A DNA stretch of 64,000 nucleotides from Oasisia sp. SBJ-2009 (GCA_964017155.1 OZ024861.1:496001-560000), one strand, 5' to 3'. Shown: positions 51,097 through 64,000, counted from the stretch's first letter. Numbers and translations: made by a program. The notes: a model not told the origin generated them from the letters alone.

Positions 51097-54000
51097 TCAA
51101 TAATAATCATCTTGCGCGTATTTATGTTTTATAAACCGCGCGTCTTGGCAAACTTTTGAGGTCGAAAAGACAGCGCGATTTGTGCCAGTCGCAAGCGCAG
51201 CGGTGCATGTTATTCCGCTGAGCATACGAAATGAGCGATAAACAGTTTGTTTATGCCGACCGCGCTGTCTTTTCGACCTCAAAAGTCTGCTAAGACGCGC
51301 TGTATATAAAACATAAATATGCGCAAGATGATTATAATTGATAGAATTAACAAAATCAAGTATCAAATGTTGACAAAGATACAGTTATCATACCAAAATT
51401 GAGGTGGGCCCGACTTGTACATAAATGCCTAGACTTGCGGGCTCGTACCTTCACGCGCACTCTCTTATAAAAGCACGTATACTCTCAATTTGTTTTCAGT
51501 ATTTCACTATTTGGCACTTATGTACAAGTCGGACCCACCTCAATGTTGCTATTATATCAGTATTTTTTGTCAACATTTGAAACTTGATTAAATTAATTCA
51601 TTCAATTATAATCATCTTGCGCGTATTTATGTTTTATAAACAGCGCGTCTTGGCAAACTTTTGAGGTCGAAAAGACAGCGCGATTTGTGCCAGTCGCAAG
51701 CGCAGCGGTGCATGTTACTCCGCTGAGCATACGAAATGAGCGATATAATCAGTTTGTTTATGCCGACCGCGCTGTCTTTTCGACCTCAAAAGTCTGCTAA
51801 GACGCGCTGTTTATAAAACATAAATATGCGCAAGATGAGTATAATTGATAGAATTAACAAAATCAAGTATCAAATGTTGACAAAGATACAGTTATAATAC
51901 CAAAATTGAGGTGGGCCCGACTTGTACATAAATGCCTAGACTTGCGGGCGCGTACCTTCACGCGCACTCTCTCATAAACGCACGTATTCTCTCAATTTGT
52001 TTTCAGTATTTCACTATTTGGCACTTATGTAGAAGTCGGACCAAACTCAATGTTGCTATTATATCAGTATTTGTGACAACATTTGATACTTGATTAAATT
52101 AATTCATTCAATAATAATCATCTTGCGCGTATTTATGTTTTATAAACAGCGCGTCTTGGCAAACTGTTGAGGTCGAAAAGACAGCGCGATTTGTGCCAGT
52201 CGCAACCGCAGCGGTGCATGTTACTCCGCTGAGCGTACGAAATGAGCGATAAACAGTTTGTTTATGCCGACCGCGCTGTCTTTTCGACCTCAAAAGTCTG
52301 TTAAGACGCGCTGTATATCAAACATAAATATGCGCAAGATGATTATAATTGATAGAATTAACAAAATCAAGTATCAAATGTTGACAAAGATACAGTTATC
52401 ATACCAAAATTAAGGTGGGCCCGACTTGTACATCAATGCCTAGACTTGCGGGCTCGTACCTTCACGCGCACTCTCTTATAAAAGCACGTATACTCTCAAT
52501 TTGTTTTCAGTATTTCACTATTAGGCACTTATGTACAAGTCGGACCCACCTCAATGTTGCTATTATATCAGTATTTTTGCCAACATTTGATACTTGATTA
52601 AATTAATTCATTCAATAATAATCATCTTGCGCGTATTTATGTTTTATAAACCGCGCGTCTTGGCAAACTTTTGAGGTCGAAAAGACAGCGCGATTTGTGC
52701 CAGTCGCAAGCGCAGCGGTGCATGTTATTCCGCTGAGCATACGAAATGAGCGATAAACAGTTTGTTTATGCCGACCGCGCTGTCTTTTCGACCTCAAAAG
52801 TCTGCTAAGACGCGCTGTATATAAAACATAAATATGCGCAAGATGATTATAATTGATAGAATTAACAAAATCAAGTATCAAATGTTGACAAAGATACAGT
52901 TATCATACCAAAATTGAGGTGGGCCCGACTTGTACATAAATGCCTAGACTTGCGGGCTCGTACCTTCACGCGCACTCTCTTATAAAAGCACGTATACTCT
53001 CAATTTGTTTTCAGTATTTCACTATTTGGCACTTATGTACAAGTCGGACCCACCTCAATGTTGCTATTATATCAGTATTTTTTGCCAACATTTGAAACTT
53101 GATTAAATTAATTCATTCAATTATAATCATCTTGCGCGTATTTATGTTTTATAAACAGCGCGTCTTGGCAAACTTTTGAGGTCGAAAAGACAGCGCGATT
53201 TGTGCCAGTCGCAAGCGCAGCGGTGCATGTTACTCCGCTGAGCATACGAAATGAGCGATATAATCAGTTTGTTTATGCCGACCGCGCTGTCTTTTCGACC
53301 TCAAAAGTCTGCTAAGACGCGCTGTTTATAAAACATAAATATGCGCAAGATGAGTATAATTGATAGAATTAACAAAATCAAGTATCAAATGTTGACAAAG
53401 ATACAGTTATAATACCAAAATTGAGGTGGGCCCGACTTGTACATAAATGCCTAGACTTGCGGGCGCGTACCTTCACGCGCACTCTCTCATAAACGCACGT
53501 ATTCTCTCAATTTGTTTTCAGTATTTCACTATTTGGCACTTATGTAGAAGTCGGACCAAACTCAATGTTGCTATTATATCAGTATTTGTGACAACATTTG
53601 ATACTTGATTAAATTAATTCATTCAATAATAATCATCTTGCGCGTATTTATGTTTTATAAACAGCGCGTCTTGGCAAACTGTTGAGGTCGAAAAGACAGC
53701 GCGATTTGTGCCAGTCGCAACCGCAGCGGTGCATGTTACTCCGCTGAGCGTACGAAATGAGCGATAAACAGTTTGTTTATGCCGACCGCGCTGTCTTTTC
53801 GACCTCAAAAGTCTGTTAAGACGCGCTGTATATCAAACATAAATATGCGCAAGATGATTATAATTGATAGAATTAACAAAATCAAGTATCAAATGTTGAC
53901 AAAGATACAGTTATCATACCAAAATTGAGGTGGGCCCGACTTGTACATCAATGCCTAGACTTGCGGGCTCGTACCTTCACGCGCACTCTCTTATAAAAGC

Positions 54001-54631
54001 ACGTATACTCTCAATTTGTTTTCAGTATTTCACTATTAGGCACTTATGTACAAGTCGGACCCACCTCAATGTTGCTATTATATCAGTATTTTTGCCAACA
54101 TTTGATACTTGATTAAATTAATTCATTCAATAATAATCATCTTGCGCGTATTTATGTTTTATAAACCGCGCGTCTTGGCAAACTTTTGAGGTCGAAAAGA
54201 CAGCGCGATTTGTGCCAGTCGCAAGCGCAGCGGTGCATGTTATTCCGCTGAGCATACGAAATGAGCGATAAACAGTTTGTTTATGCCGACCGCGCTGTCT
54301 TTTCGACCTCAAAAGTCTGCTAAGACGCGCTGTATATAAAACATAAATATGCGCAAGATGATTATAATTGATAGAATTAACAAAATCAAGTATCAAATGT
54401 TGACAAAGATACAGTTATCATACCAAAATTGAGGTGGGCCCGACTTGTACATAAATGCCTAGACTTGCGGGCTCGTACCTTCACGCGCACTCTCTTATAA
54501 AAGCACGTATACTCTCAATTTGTTTTCAGTATTTCACTATTTGGCACTTATGTACAAGTCGGACCCACCTCAATGTTGCTATTATATCAGTATTTTTTGC
54601 CAACATTTGAAACTTGATTAAATTAATTCAT
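51097..54631 (+). repeat. E, then 3-mer HOR L-N-E in two copies of 1515 bp
   Basis: Marks 51097 (E), 51602-52612 (L-N-E) and 53117-54127 (L-N-E). The L-N-E at 49078 precedes these by 2524 bp, with the fused monomer and one E between. N monomers here have ATACCAAAAT instead of the ATAACAAAAT of N copies left of 45 kb; the first has a private AATTAAGGTGG. Confidence 0.85.
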
Positions 54632-57600
54632 TCAATTATAATCATCTTGCGCGTATTTATGTTTTATAAACAGCGCGTCTTGGCAAACTTTTGAGGTCGA
54701 AAAGACAGCGCGATTTGTGCCAGTCGCAAGCGCAGCGGTGCATGTTACTCCGCTGAGCATACGAAATGAGCGATAAACAGTTTGTTTATGCCGACCGCGC
54801 TGTCTTTTCGACCTCAAAAGTCTGCTAAGACGCGCTGTATATAAAACATAAATATGCGCAAGATGATTATAATTAATAGAATTAACAAAATCAAGTATCA
54901 AATGTTGACAAAGATACAGTTATCATACCAAAATTGAGGTGGGCCCGACTTGTACATAAATGCCTAGACTTGCGGGCTCGTACCTTCACGCGCACTCTCT
55001 TATAAAAGCACGTATACTCTCAATTTGTTTTCAGTATTTCACTATTAGGCACTTATGTACAAGTCGGACCCACCTCAATGTTGCTATTATATCAGTATTT
55101 TTGCCAACATTTGATACTTGATTAAATTAATTCATTCAATTATAATCATCTTGCGCGTATTTATGTTTTATAAACAGCGCGTCTTGGCAAACTTTTGACG
55201 TCGAAAAGACAGCGCGATTTGTGCCAGTCGCAAGCGCAGCGGTGCATGTTACTCCGCTGAACATAAGAAATGAGCGATAAACAGTTTGTTTATGCCGACC
55301 GCGCTGTCTTTTCGACCTCAAAAGTCTGCTAAGACGCGCTGTATATAAAACATAAATATGCGCAAGATGATTATAATTAATAGAATTAACAAAATCAAGT
55401 ATCAAATGTTGACAAAGATACAGTTATCATACCAAAATTGAGGTGGGCCCGACTTGTACATCAATGCCTAGACTTGCGGGCTCGTACCTTCACGCGCACT
55501 CTCTTATAAAAGCACGTATACTCTCAATTTGTTTTCAGTATTTCACTATTAGGCACTTATGTACAAGTCGGACCCACCTCAATGTTGCTATTATATCAGT
55601 ATTTTTGCCAACATTTGATACTTGATTAAATTAATTCATTCAATAATAATCATCTTGCGCGTATTTATGTTTTATAAACCGCGCGTCTTGGCAAACTTTT
55701 GAGGTCGAAAAGACAGCGCGATTTGTGCCAGTCGCAAGCGCAGCGGTGCATGTTACTCCGCTGAGCATACGAAATGAGCGATAAACAGTTTGTTTATGCC
55801 GACCGCGCTGTCTTTTCGACCTCAAAAGTCTGCTAAGACGCGCTGTTTATAAAACATAAATATGCGCAAGATGAGTATAATTGATAGAATTAACAAAATC
55901 AAGTATCAAATGTTGACAAAGATACAGTTATAATACCAAAATTGAGGTGGGCCCGACTTGTACATAAATGCCTAGACTTGCGGGCGCGTACCTTCACGCG
56001 CACTCTCTCATAAACGCACGTATTCTCTCAATTTGTTTTCAGTATTTCACTATTTGGCACTTATGTAGAAGTCGGACCAAACTCAATGTTGCTATTATAT
56101 CAGTATTTGTGCCAACATTTGATACTTGATTAAATTAATTCATTCAATAATAATCATCTTGCGCGTATTTATGTTTTATAAACAGCGCGTCTTGGCAAAC
56201 TGTTGAGGTCGAAAAGACAGCGCGATTTGTGCCAGTCGCAAGCGCAGCGGTGCATGTTACTCCGCTGAGCGTACGAAATGAGCGATAAACAGTTTGTTTA
56301 TGCCGACCGCGCTGTCTTTTCGACCTCAAAAGTCTGTTAAGACGCGCTGTATATCAAACATAAATATGCGCAAGATGATTATAATTGATAGAATTAACAA
56401 AATCAAGTATCAAATGTTGACAAAGATACAGTTATAATACCAAAATTGAGGTGGGCCCGACTTGTACATAAATGCCTAGACTTGCGGGCGCGTACCTTCA
56501 CGCGCACTCTCTCATAAAAGCACGTATTCTCTCAATTTGTTTTCAGTATTTCACTATTTGGCACTTATGTAGAAGTCGGACCAAACTCAATGTTGCTATT
56601 ATATCAGTATTTTTGCCAACATTTGATACTTGATAACATTAATTCATTCAATTATAATCATCTTGCGCGTATTTATGTTTGATAAACAGCGCGTCTTGGC
56701 AAACTTTTGAGGTCGAAAAGACAGCGCGATTTGTGCCAGTCGCAAGCGCAGCGGTGCATGTTACTCCGCTGAACATATGAAATGAGCGATAAACAGTTTG
56801 TTTATGCCGACCGCGCTGTCTTTTCGACCTCAAAAGTCTGCTAAGACGCGCTGTATATAAAACATAAATATGCGCAAGATGATTATAATTAATAGAATTA
56901 ACAAAATCAAGTATCAAATGTTGACAAAGATACAGTTATCATACCAAAATTGAGGTGGGCCCGACTTGTACATAAATGCCTAGACTTGCGGGCTCGTACC
57001 TTCACGCGCACTCTCTTATAAAAGCACGTATACTCTCAATTTGTTTTCAGTATTTCACTATTAGGCACTTATGTACAAGTCGGACCCACCTCAATGTTGC
57101 TATTATATCAGTATTTTTGCCAACATTTGATACTTGATTAAATTAATTCATTCAATTATAATCATCTTGCGCGTATTTATGTTTTATAAACAGCGCGTCT
57201 TGGCAAACTTTTGACGTCGAAAAGACAGCGCGATTTGTGCCAGTCGCAAGCGCAGCGGTGCATGTTACTCCGCTGAACATATGAAATGAGCGATAAACAG
57301 TTTGTTTATGCCGACCGCGCTGTCTTTTCGACCTCAAAAGTCTGCTAAGACGCGCTGTATATAAAACATAAATATGCGCAAGATGATTATAATTAATAGA
57401 ATTAACAAAATCAAGTATCAAATGTTGACAAAGATACAGTTATCATACCAAAATTGAGGTGGGCCCGACTTGTACATCAATGCCTAGACTTGCGGGCTCG
57501 TACCTTCACGCGCACTCTCTTATAAAAGCACGTATACTCTCAATTTGTTTTCAGTATTTCACTATTAGGCACTTATGTACAAGTCGGACCCACCTCAATG

Positions 57601-57655
57601 TTGCTATTATATCAGTATTTTTGCCAACATTTGATACTTGATTAAATTAATTCAT
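54632..57655 (+). repeat. Mixed monomers J-I-E/D-B-I-I
   Basis: Marks 54632, 55136, 55640, 56144, 56648 and 57152. The monomer at 55640 is type E on the left and D-like on the right (TTACTCC, TGTTTATA, GAGTATAA). The B-left monomer at 56144 and the I at 56648 (GAGGTC, TTGATAACATT, TTTGATAAAC) echo 8720-9727, far to the left. Private changes include GAACATAAG near 55262. Confidence 0.78.
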
Positions 57656-60600
57656 TCAATAATAATCATCTTGCGCGTATTTATGTTTTATAAACCGCGC
57701 TTCTTGGCAAACTTTTGAGGTCGAAAAGACAGCGCGATTTGTGCCAGTCGCAAGCGCAGCGGTGCATGTTATTCCGCTGAGCATACGAAATGAGCGATAA
57801 ACAGTTTGTTTATGCCGACCGCGCTGTCTTTTCGACCTCAAAAGTCTGCTAAGACGCGCTGTATATAAAACATAAATATGCGCAAGATGATTATAATTGA
57901 TAGAATTAACAAAATCAAGTATCAAATGTTGACAAAGATACAGTTATCATACCAAAATTGAGGTGGGCCCGACTTGTACATAAATGCCTAGACTTGCGGG
58001 CTCGTACCTTCACGCGCACTCTCTTATAAAAGCACGTATACTCTCAATTTGTTTTCAGTATTTCACTATTTAGCACTTATGTACAAGTCGGACCCACCTC
58101 AATGTTGCTATTATATCAGTATTTTTTGCCAACATTTGAAACTTGATTAAATTAATTCATTCAATTATAATCATCTTGCGCGTATTTATGTTTTATAAAC
58201 AGCGCGTCTTGGCAAACTTTTGAGGTCGAAAAGACAGCGCGATTTGTGCCAGTCGCAAGCGCAGCGGTGCATGTTACTCCGCTGAGCATACGAAATGAGC
58301 GATAAACAGTTTGTTTATGCCGACCGCGCTGTCTTTTCGACCTCAAAAGTCTGCTAAGACGCGCTGTATATAAAACATAAATATGCGCAAGATGATTATA
58401 ATTAATAGAATTAACAAAATCAAGTATCAAATGTTGACAAAGATACAGTTATCATACCAAAATTGAGGTGGGCCCGACTTTTACATAAATGCCTAGACTT
58501 GCGGGCTCGTACCTTCACGCGCACTCTCTTATAAAAGCACGTATACTCTCAATTTGTTTTCAGTATTTCACTATTAGGCACTTATGTACAAGTCGGACCC
58601 ACCTCAATGTTGCTATTATATCAGTATTTTTGCCAACATTTGATACTTGATTAAATTAATTCATTCAATTATAATCATCTTGCGCGTATTTATGTTTTAT
58701 AAACAGCGCGTCTTGGCAAACTTTTGACGTCGAAAAGACAGCGCGATTTGTGCCAGTCGCAAGCGCAGCGGTGCATGTTACTCCGCTGAGCATACGAAAT
58801 GAGCGATAAACAGTTTGTTTATGCCGACCGCGCTGTCTTTTCGACCTCAAAAGTCTGCTAAGACGCGCTGTTTATAAAACATAAATATGCGCAAGATGAG
58901 TATAATTGATAGAATTAACAAAATCAAGTATCAAATGTTGACAAAGATACAGTTATAATACCAAAATTGAGGTGGGCCCGACTTGTACATAAATGCCTAG
59001 ACTTGCGGTCGCGTACCTTCACGCGCACTCTCTCATAAACGCACGTATTCTCTCAATTTGTTTTCAGTATTTCACTATTTGGCACTTATGTAGAAGTCGG
59101 ACCAAACTCAATGTTGCTATTATATCAGTATTTGTGCCAACATTTGATACTTGATTAAATTAATTCATTCAATAATAATCATCTTGCGCGTATTTATGTT
59201 TTATAAACAGCGCGTCTTGGCAAACTGTTGAGGTCGAAAAGACAGCGCGATTTGTGCCAGTCGCAAGCGCAGCGGTGCATGTTACTCCGCTGAGCGTACG
59301 AAATGAGCGATAAACAGTTTGTTTATGCCGACCGCGCTGTCTTTTCGACCTCAAATGTCTGCTAAGACGCGCTGTATATAAAACATAAATATGCGCAAGA
59401 TGATTATAATTGATAGAATTAACAAAATCAAGTATCAAATGTTGACAAAGATACAGTTATCATACCAAAATTGAGGTGGGCCCGACTTGTACATAAATGC
59501 CTAGACTTGCGGGCTCGTACCTTCACGCGCACTCTCTTATAAAAGCACGTATACTCTCAATTTGTTTTCAGTATTTCACTATTTGGCACTTATGTACAAG
59601 TCGGACCCACCTCAATGTTGCTATTATATCAGTATTTTTTGCCAACATTTGAAACTTGATTAAATTAATTCATTCAATTATAATCATCTTGCGCGTATTT
59701 TGTGTTTTATAAACAGCGCGTCTTGGCAAACTTTTGAGGTCGAAAAGACAGCGCGATTTGTGCCAGTCGCAAGCGCAGCGGTGCATGTTACTCCGCTGAG
59801 CATACGAAATGAGCGATAAACAGTTTGTTTATGCCGACCGCGCTGTCTTTTCGACCTCAAAAGTCTGCTAAGACGCGCTGTTTATAAAACATAAATATGC
59901 GCAAGATGAGTATAATTGATAGAATTAACAAAATCAAGTATCAAATGTTGACAAAGATACAGTTATAATACCAAAATTGAGGTGGGCCCGACTTGTACAT
60001 AAATGCCTAGACTTGCGGTCGCGTACCTTCACGCGCACTCTCTCATAAACGCACGTATTCTCTCAATTTGTTTTCAGTATTTCACTATTTGGCACTTATG
60101 TAGAAGTCGGACCAAACTCAATGTTGCTATTATATCAGTATTTTTGCCAACATTTGATACTTGATTAAATTAATTCATTCAATAATAATGATCTTGCGCG
60201 TATTTATGTTTTATAAACGGCGCGTCTTGGCAAACTTTTGAGGTCGAAAAGACAGCGCGATTTGTGCCAGTCGCAAGCGCAGCGGTGCATGTTATTCCGC
60301 TGAGCATACGAAATGAGCGATAAACAGTTTGTTTATGCCGACCGCGCTGTCTTTTCGACCTCAAAAGTCTGCTAAGACGCGCTGTATATAAAACATAAAT
60401 ATGCGCAAGATGATTATAATTGATAGAATTAACAAAATCAAGTATCAAATGTTGACAAAGATACAGTTATCATACCAAAATTGAGGTGGGCCCGACTTGT
60501 ACATAAATGCCTAGACTTGCGGGCTCGTACCTTCACGCGCACTCTCTTATAAAAGCACGTATACTCTCAATTTGTTTTCAGTATTTCACTATTTGGCACT

Positions 60601-61187
60601 TATGTACAAGTCGGACCCACCTCAATGTTGCTATTATATCAGTATTTTTTGCCAACATTTGAAACTTGATTAAATTAATTCATTCAATTATAATCATCTT
60701 GCGCGTATTTATGTTTTATAAACAGCGCGTCTTGGCAAACTTTTGAGGTCGAAAAGACAGCGCGATTTGTGCCAGTCGCAAGCGCAGCGGTGCATATTAC
60801 TCCGCTGAGCATACGAAATGAGCGATAAACAGTTTGTTTATGCCGACCGCGCTGTCTTTTCGACCTCAAAAGTCTGCTAAGACGCGCTGTATATAAAACA
60901 TAAATATGCGCAAGATGATTATAATTAATAGAATTAACAAAATCAAGTATCAAATGTTGACAAAGATACAGTTATCATACCAAAATTGAGGTGGGCCCGA
61001 CTTGTACATAAATGCCTAGACTTGCGGGCTCGTACCTTCACGCGCACTCTCTTATAAAAGCACGTATACTCTCAATTTGTTTTCAGTATTTCACTATTAG
61101 GCACTTATGTACAAGTCGGACCCACCTCAATGTTGCTATTATATCAGTATTTTTGCCAACATTTGATACTTGATTAAATTAATTCAT
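57656..61187 (+). repeat. 7-mer HOR, copy 1 (E-J-D-R-D-E-J), 3532 bp
   Basis: Marks 57656, 58161, 58665, 59169, 59674, 60179 and 60684. It is tagged by mutations absent elsewhere: CGCGCTTCTTGG in the first E, TATTTAGCAC and GACTTTTACAT around the J, CTCAAATGTC in R, GTATTTTGTGTTTT in the second D, and AATAATGATC with ACGGCGCG in the second E. The last J has a private TGCATATTAC. All but the last recur in the next copy. Confidence 0.92.
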
Positions 61188-64000
61188 TCAATAATAATCA
61201 TCTTGCGCGTATTTATGTTTTATAAACCGCGCTTCTTGGCAAACTTTTGAGGTCGAAAAGACAGCGCGATTTGTGCCAGTCGCAAGCGCAGCGGTGCATG
61301 TTATTCCGCTGAGCATACGAAATGAGCGATAAACAGTTTGTTTATGCCGACCGCGCTGTCTTTTCGACCTCAAAAGTCTGCTAAGACGCGCTGTATATAA
61401 AACATAAATATGCGCAAGATGATTATAATTGATAGAATTAACAAAATCAAGTATCAAATGTTGACAAAGATACAGTTATCATACCAAAATTGAGGTGGGC
61501 CCGACTTGTACATAAATGCCTAGACTTGCGGGCTCGTACCTTCACGCGCACTCTCTTATAAAAGCACGTATACTCTCAATTTGTTTTCAGTATTTCACTA
61601 TTTAGCACTTATGTACAAGTCGGACCCACCTCAATGTTGCTATTATATCAGTATTTTTTGCCAACATTTGAAACTTGATTAAATTAATTCATTCAATTAT
61701 AATCATCTTGCGCGTATTTATGTTTTATAAACAGCGCGTCTTGGCAAACTTTTGAGGTCGAAAAGACAGCGCGATTTGTGCCAGTCGCAAGCGCAGCGGT
61801 GCATGTTACTCCGCTGAGCATACGAAATGAGCGATAAACAGTTTGTTTATGCCGACCGCGCTGTCTTTTCGACCTCAAAAGTCTGCTAAGACGCGCTGTA
61901 TATAAAACATAAATATGCGCAAGATGATTATAATTAATAGAATTAACAAAATCAAGTATCAAATGTTGACAAAGATACAGTTATCATACCAAAATTGAGG
62001 TGGGCCCGACTTTTACATAAATGCCTAGACTTGCGGGCTCGTACCTTCACGCGCACTCTCTTATAAAAGCACGTATACTCTCAATTTGTTTTCAGTATTT
62101 CACTATTAGGCACTTATGTACAAGTCGGACCCACCTCAATGTTGCTATTATATCAGTATTTTTGCCAACATTTGATACTTGATTAAATTAATTCATTCAA
62201 TTATAATCATCTTGCGCGTATTTATGTTTTATAAACAGCGCGTCTTGGCAAACTTTTGACGTCGAAAAGACAGCGCGATTTGTGCCAGTCGCAAGCGCAG
62301 CGGTGCATGTTACTCCGCTGAGCATACGAAATGAGCGATAAACAGTTTGTTTATGCCGACCGCGCTGTCTTTTCGACCTCAAAAGTCTGCTAAGACGCGC
62401 TGTTTATAAAACATAAATATGCGCAAGATGAGTATAATTGATAGAATTAACAAAATCAAGTATCAAATGTTGACAAAGATACAGTTATAATACCAAAATT
62501 GAGGTGGGCCCGACTTGTACATAAATGCCTAGACTTGCGGTCGCGTACCTTCACGCGCACTCTCTCATAAACGCACGTATTCTCTCAATTTGTTTTCAGT
62601 ATTTCACTATTTGGCACTTATGTAGAAGTCGGACCAAACTCAATGTTGCTATTATATCAGTATTTGTGCCAACATTTGATACTTGATTAAATTAATTCAT
62701 TCAATAATAATCATCTTGCGCGTATTTATGTTTTATAAACAGCGCGTCTTGGCAAACTGTTGAGGTCGAAAAGACAGCGCGATTTGTGCCAGTCGCAAGC
62801 GCAGCGGTGCATGTTACTCCGCTGAGCGTACGAAATGAGCGATAAACAGTTTGTTTATGCCGACCGCGCTGTCTTTTCGACCTCAAATGTCTGCTAAGAC
62901 GCGCTGTATATAAAACATAAATATGCGCAAGATGATTATAATTGATAGAATTAACAAAATCAAGTATCAAATGTTGACAAAGATACAGTTATCATACCAA
63001 AATTGAGGTGGGCCCGACTTGTACATAAATGCCTAGACTTGCGGGCTCGTACCTTCACGCGCACTCTCTTATAAAAGCACGTATACTCTCAATTTGTTTT
63101 CAGTATTTCACTATTTGGCACTTATGTACAAGTCGGACCCACCTCAATGTTGCTATTATATCAGTATTTTTTGCCAACATTTGAAACTTGATTAAATTAA
63201 TTCATTCAATTATAATCATCTTGCGCGTATTTTGTGTTTTATAAACAGCGCGTCTTGGCAAACTTTTGAGGTCGAAAAGACAGCGCGATTTGTGCCAGTC
63301 GCAAGCGCAGCGGTGCATGTTACTCCGCTGAGCATACGAAATGAGCGATAAACAGTTTGTTTATGCCGACCGCGCTGTCTTTTCGACCTCAAAAGTCTGC
63401 TAAGACGCGCTGTTTATAAAACATAAATATGCGCAAGATGAGTATAATTGATAGAATTAACAAAATCAAGTATCAAATGTTGACAAAGATACAGTTATAA
63501 TACCAAAATTGAGGTGGGCCCGACTTGTACATAAATGCCTAGACTTGCGGTCGCGTACCTTCACGCGCACTCTCTCATAAACGCACGTATTCTCTCAATT
63601 TGTTTTCAGTATTTCACTATTTGGCACTTATGTAGAAGTCGGACCAAACTCAATGTTGCTATTATATCAGTATTTTTGCCAACATTTGATACTTGATTAA
63701 ATTAATTCATTCAATAATAATGATCTTGCGCGTATTTATGTTTTATAAACGGCGCGTCTTGGCAAACTTTTGAGGTCGAAAAGACAGCGCGATTTGTGCC
63801 AGTCGCAAGCGCAGCGGTGCATGTTATTCCGCTGAGCATACGAAATGAGCGATAAACAGTTTGTTTATGCCGACCGCGCTGTCTTTTCGACCTCAAAAGT
63901 CTGCTAAGACGCGCTGTATATAAAACATAAATATGCGCAAGATGATTATAATTGATAGAATTAACAAAATCAAGTATCAAATGTTGACAAAGATACAGTT
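61188..64000 (+). repeat. 7-mer HOR, copy 2 (partial)
   Basis: Marks 61188, 61693, 62197, 62701, 63206 and 63711, each exactly 3532 bp after copy 1 and carrying the same private mutations. The block is cut by the window edge inside the right arm of its sixth monomer, so the HOR probably continues. Confidence 0.92.
63623..64000 (+). repeat. Truncated last monomer at the right window edge
   Basis: Left arm, loop and about three quarters of the right arm are present; sequence stops at AAGATACAGTT. The outer left arm is B/N-like (GTAGAAG, ACCAAACTC) and the rest is type E, as in its counterpart at mark 60179, so this too is an old fusion. Confidence 0.85.

Larger units (their letters stand above)
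1..64000. repeat. Satellite DNA array of about 504-bp monomers, whole window
   Basis: The same unit recurs end to end with no interruption. A convenient phase mark, the TCAAT just after ATTAATTCAT in the left arm, falls at 154, 658, 1161, 1665, 2169, 2672 and so on to 63711, giving 127 monomers with steps of 503-506 bp. Relative to mark t, the left arm runs t-88 to t+80, the loop t+81 to t+163, the right arm t+164 to t+332 and the spacer t+333 to t+415. Block coordinates below begin at phase marks. Different monomer types differ at roughly 1-4% of positions by eye, while copies of the same type in higher-order repeats are nearly identical. I saw no gene, transposon or unique DNA. Array size beyond the window is unknown. 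A role in heterochromatin or centromere is only a general expectation for such arrays. Confidence 0.98.

Noticed and set aside
1..64000. CRISPR array
   Set aside because: The period is 504 bp, and the intervening segments are themselves repeated, not unique spacers.

Overview
The window is one uninterrupted tandem satellite array. I count 127 head-to-tail monomers of 503-506 bp (usually 504). The window opens inside an inter-hairpin spacer and closes inside the right arm of the last monomer. I found no protein-coding gene, RNA gene, transposon body, CRISPR array or unique sequence. The many 60-92 codon reading frames are by-products of the repeat: they start at TTG or GTG, recur once per monomer, and open or close with single-base monomer variants.

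Each monomer is a giant imperfect inverted repeat: a 169-bp left arm, an 83-bp loop, a 169-bp right arm about 86% identical to the left arm in reverse complement, then an 83-bp spacer. Most spacers carry a TATAAAAG box exactly 32 bp upstream of the A of an invariant TCAGTA initiator-like motif, which lies 15 bp before the left arm. If used, this promoter would transcribe the hairpin. This self-transcribing hairpin satellite is the most interesting hypothesis here; it is inference, not demonstrated.

Layout, using my own letter codes for monomer variants. At 1-10.7 kb are diverse monomers with a 6-mer higher-order repeat (HOR) D-B-H/E-F-G-A. At 10.7-31.4 kb a 15-mer/12-mer HOR is present about three times (offsets 7567 and 6056 bp). 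At 30.9-39 kb is a 5-mer HOR of 2521 bp with its 6-mer parent. At 37.5-47.6 kb an eight-monomer segment is duplicated at 6055 bp. At 46.5-54.6 kb are short 2-mer (E-Q) and 3-mer (L-N-E) expansions. At 54.6-57.7 kb are mixed monomers. At 57.7 kb to the end is a 7-mer HOR of 3532 bp. Fused monomers mark unequal crossovers between these blocks.

Organism: a eukaryote, probably an invertebrate animal. Large HOR-organised satellite arrays are typical of eukaryotic heterochromatin or centromeres. One monomer counted by hand is about 39% GC with 27 CpG against about 19 expected, so there is no CpG depletion; this argues against a heavily CpG-methylated vertebrate or plant genome. The TCAGT-type initiator fits arthropods. 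I do not recognise the satellite family or species.
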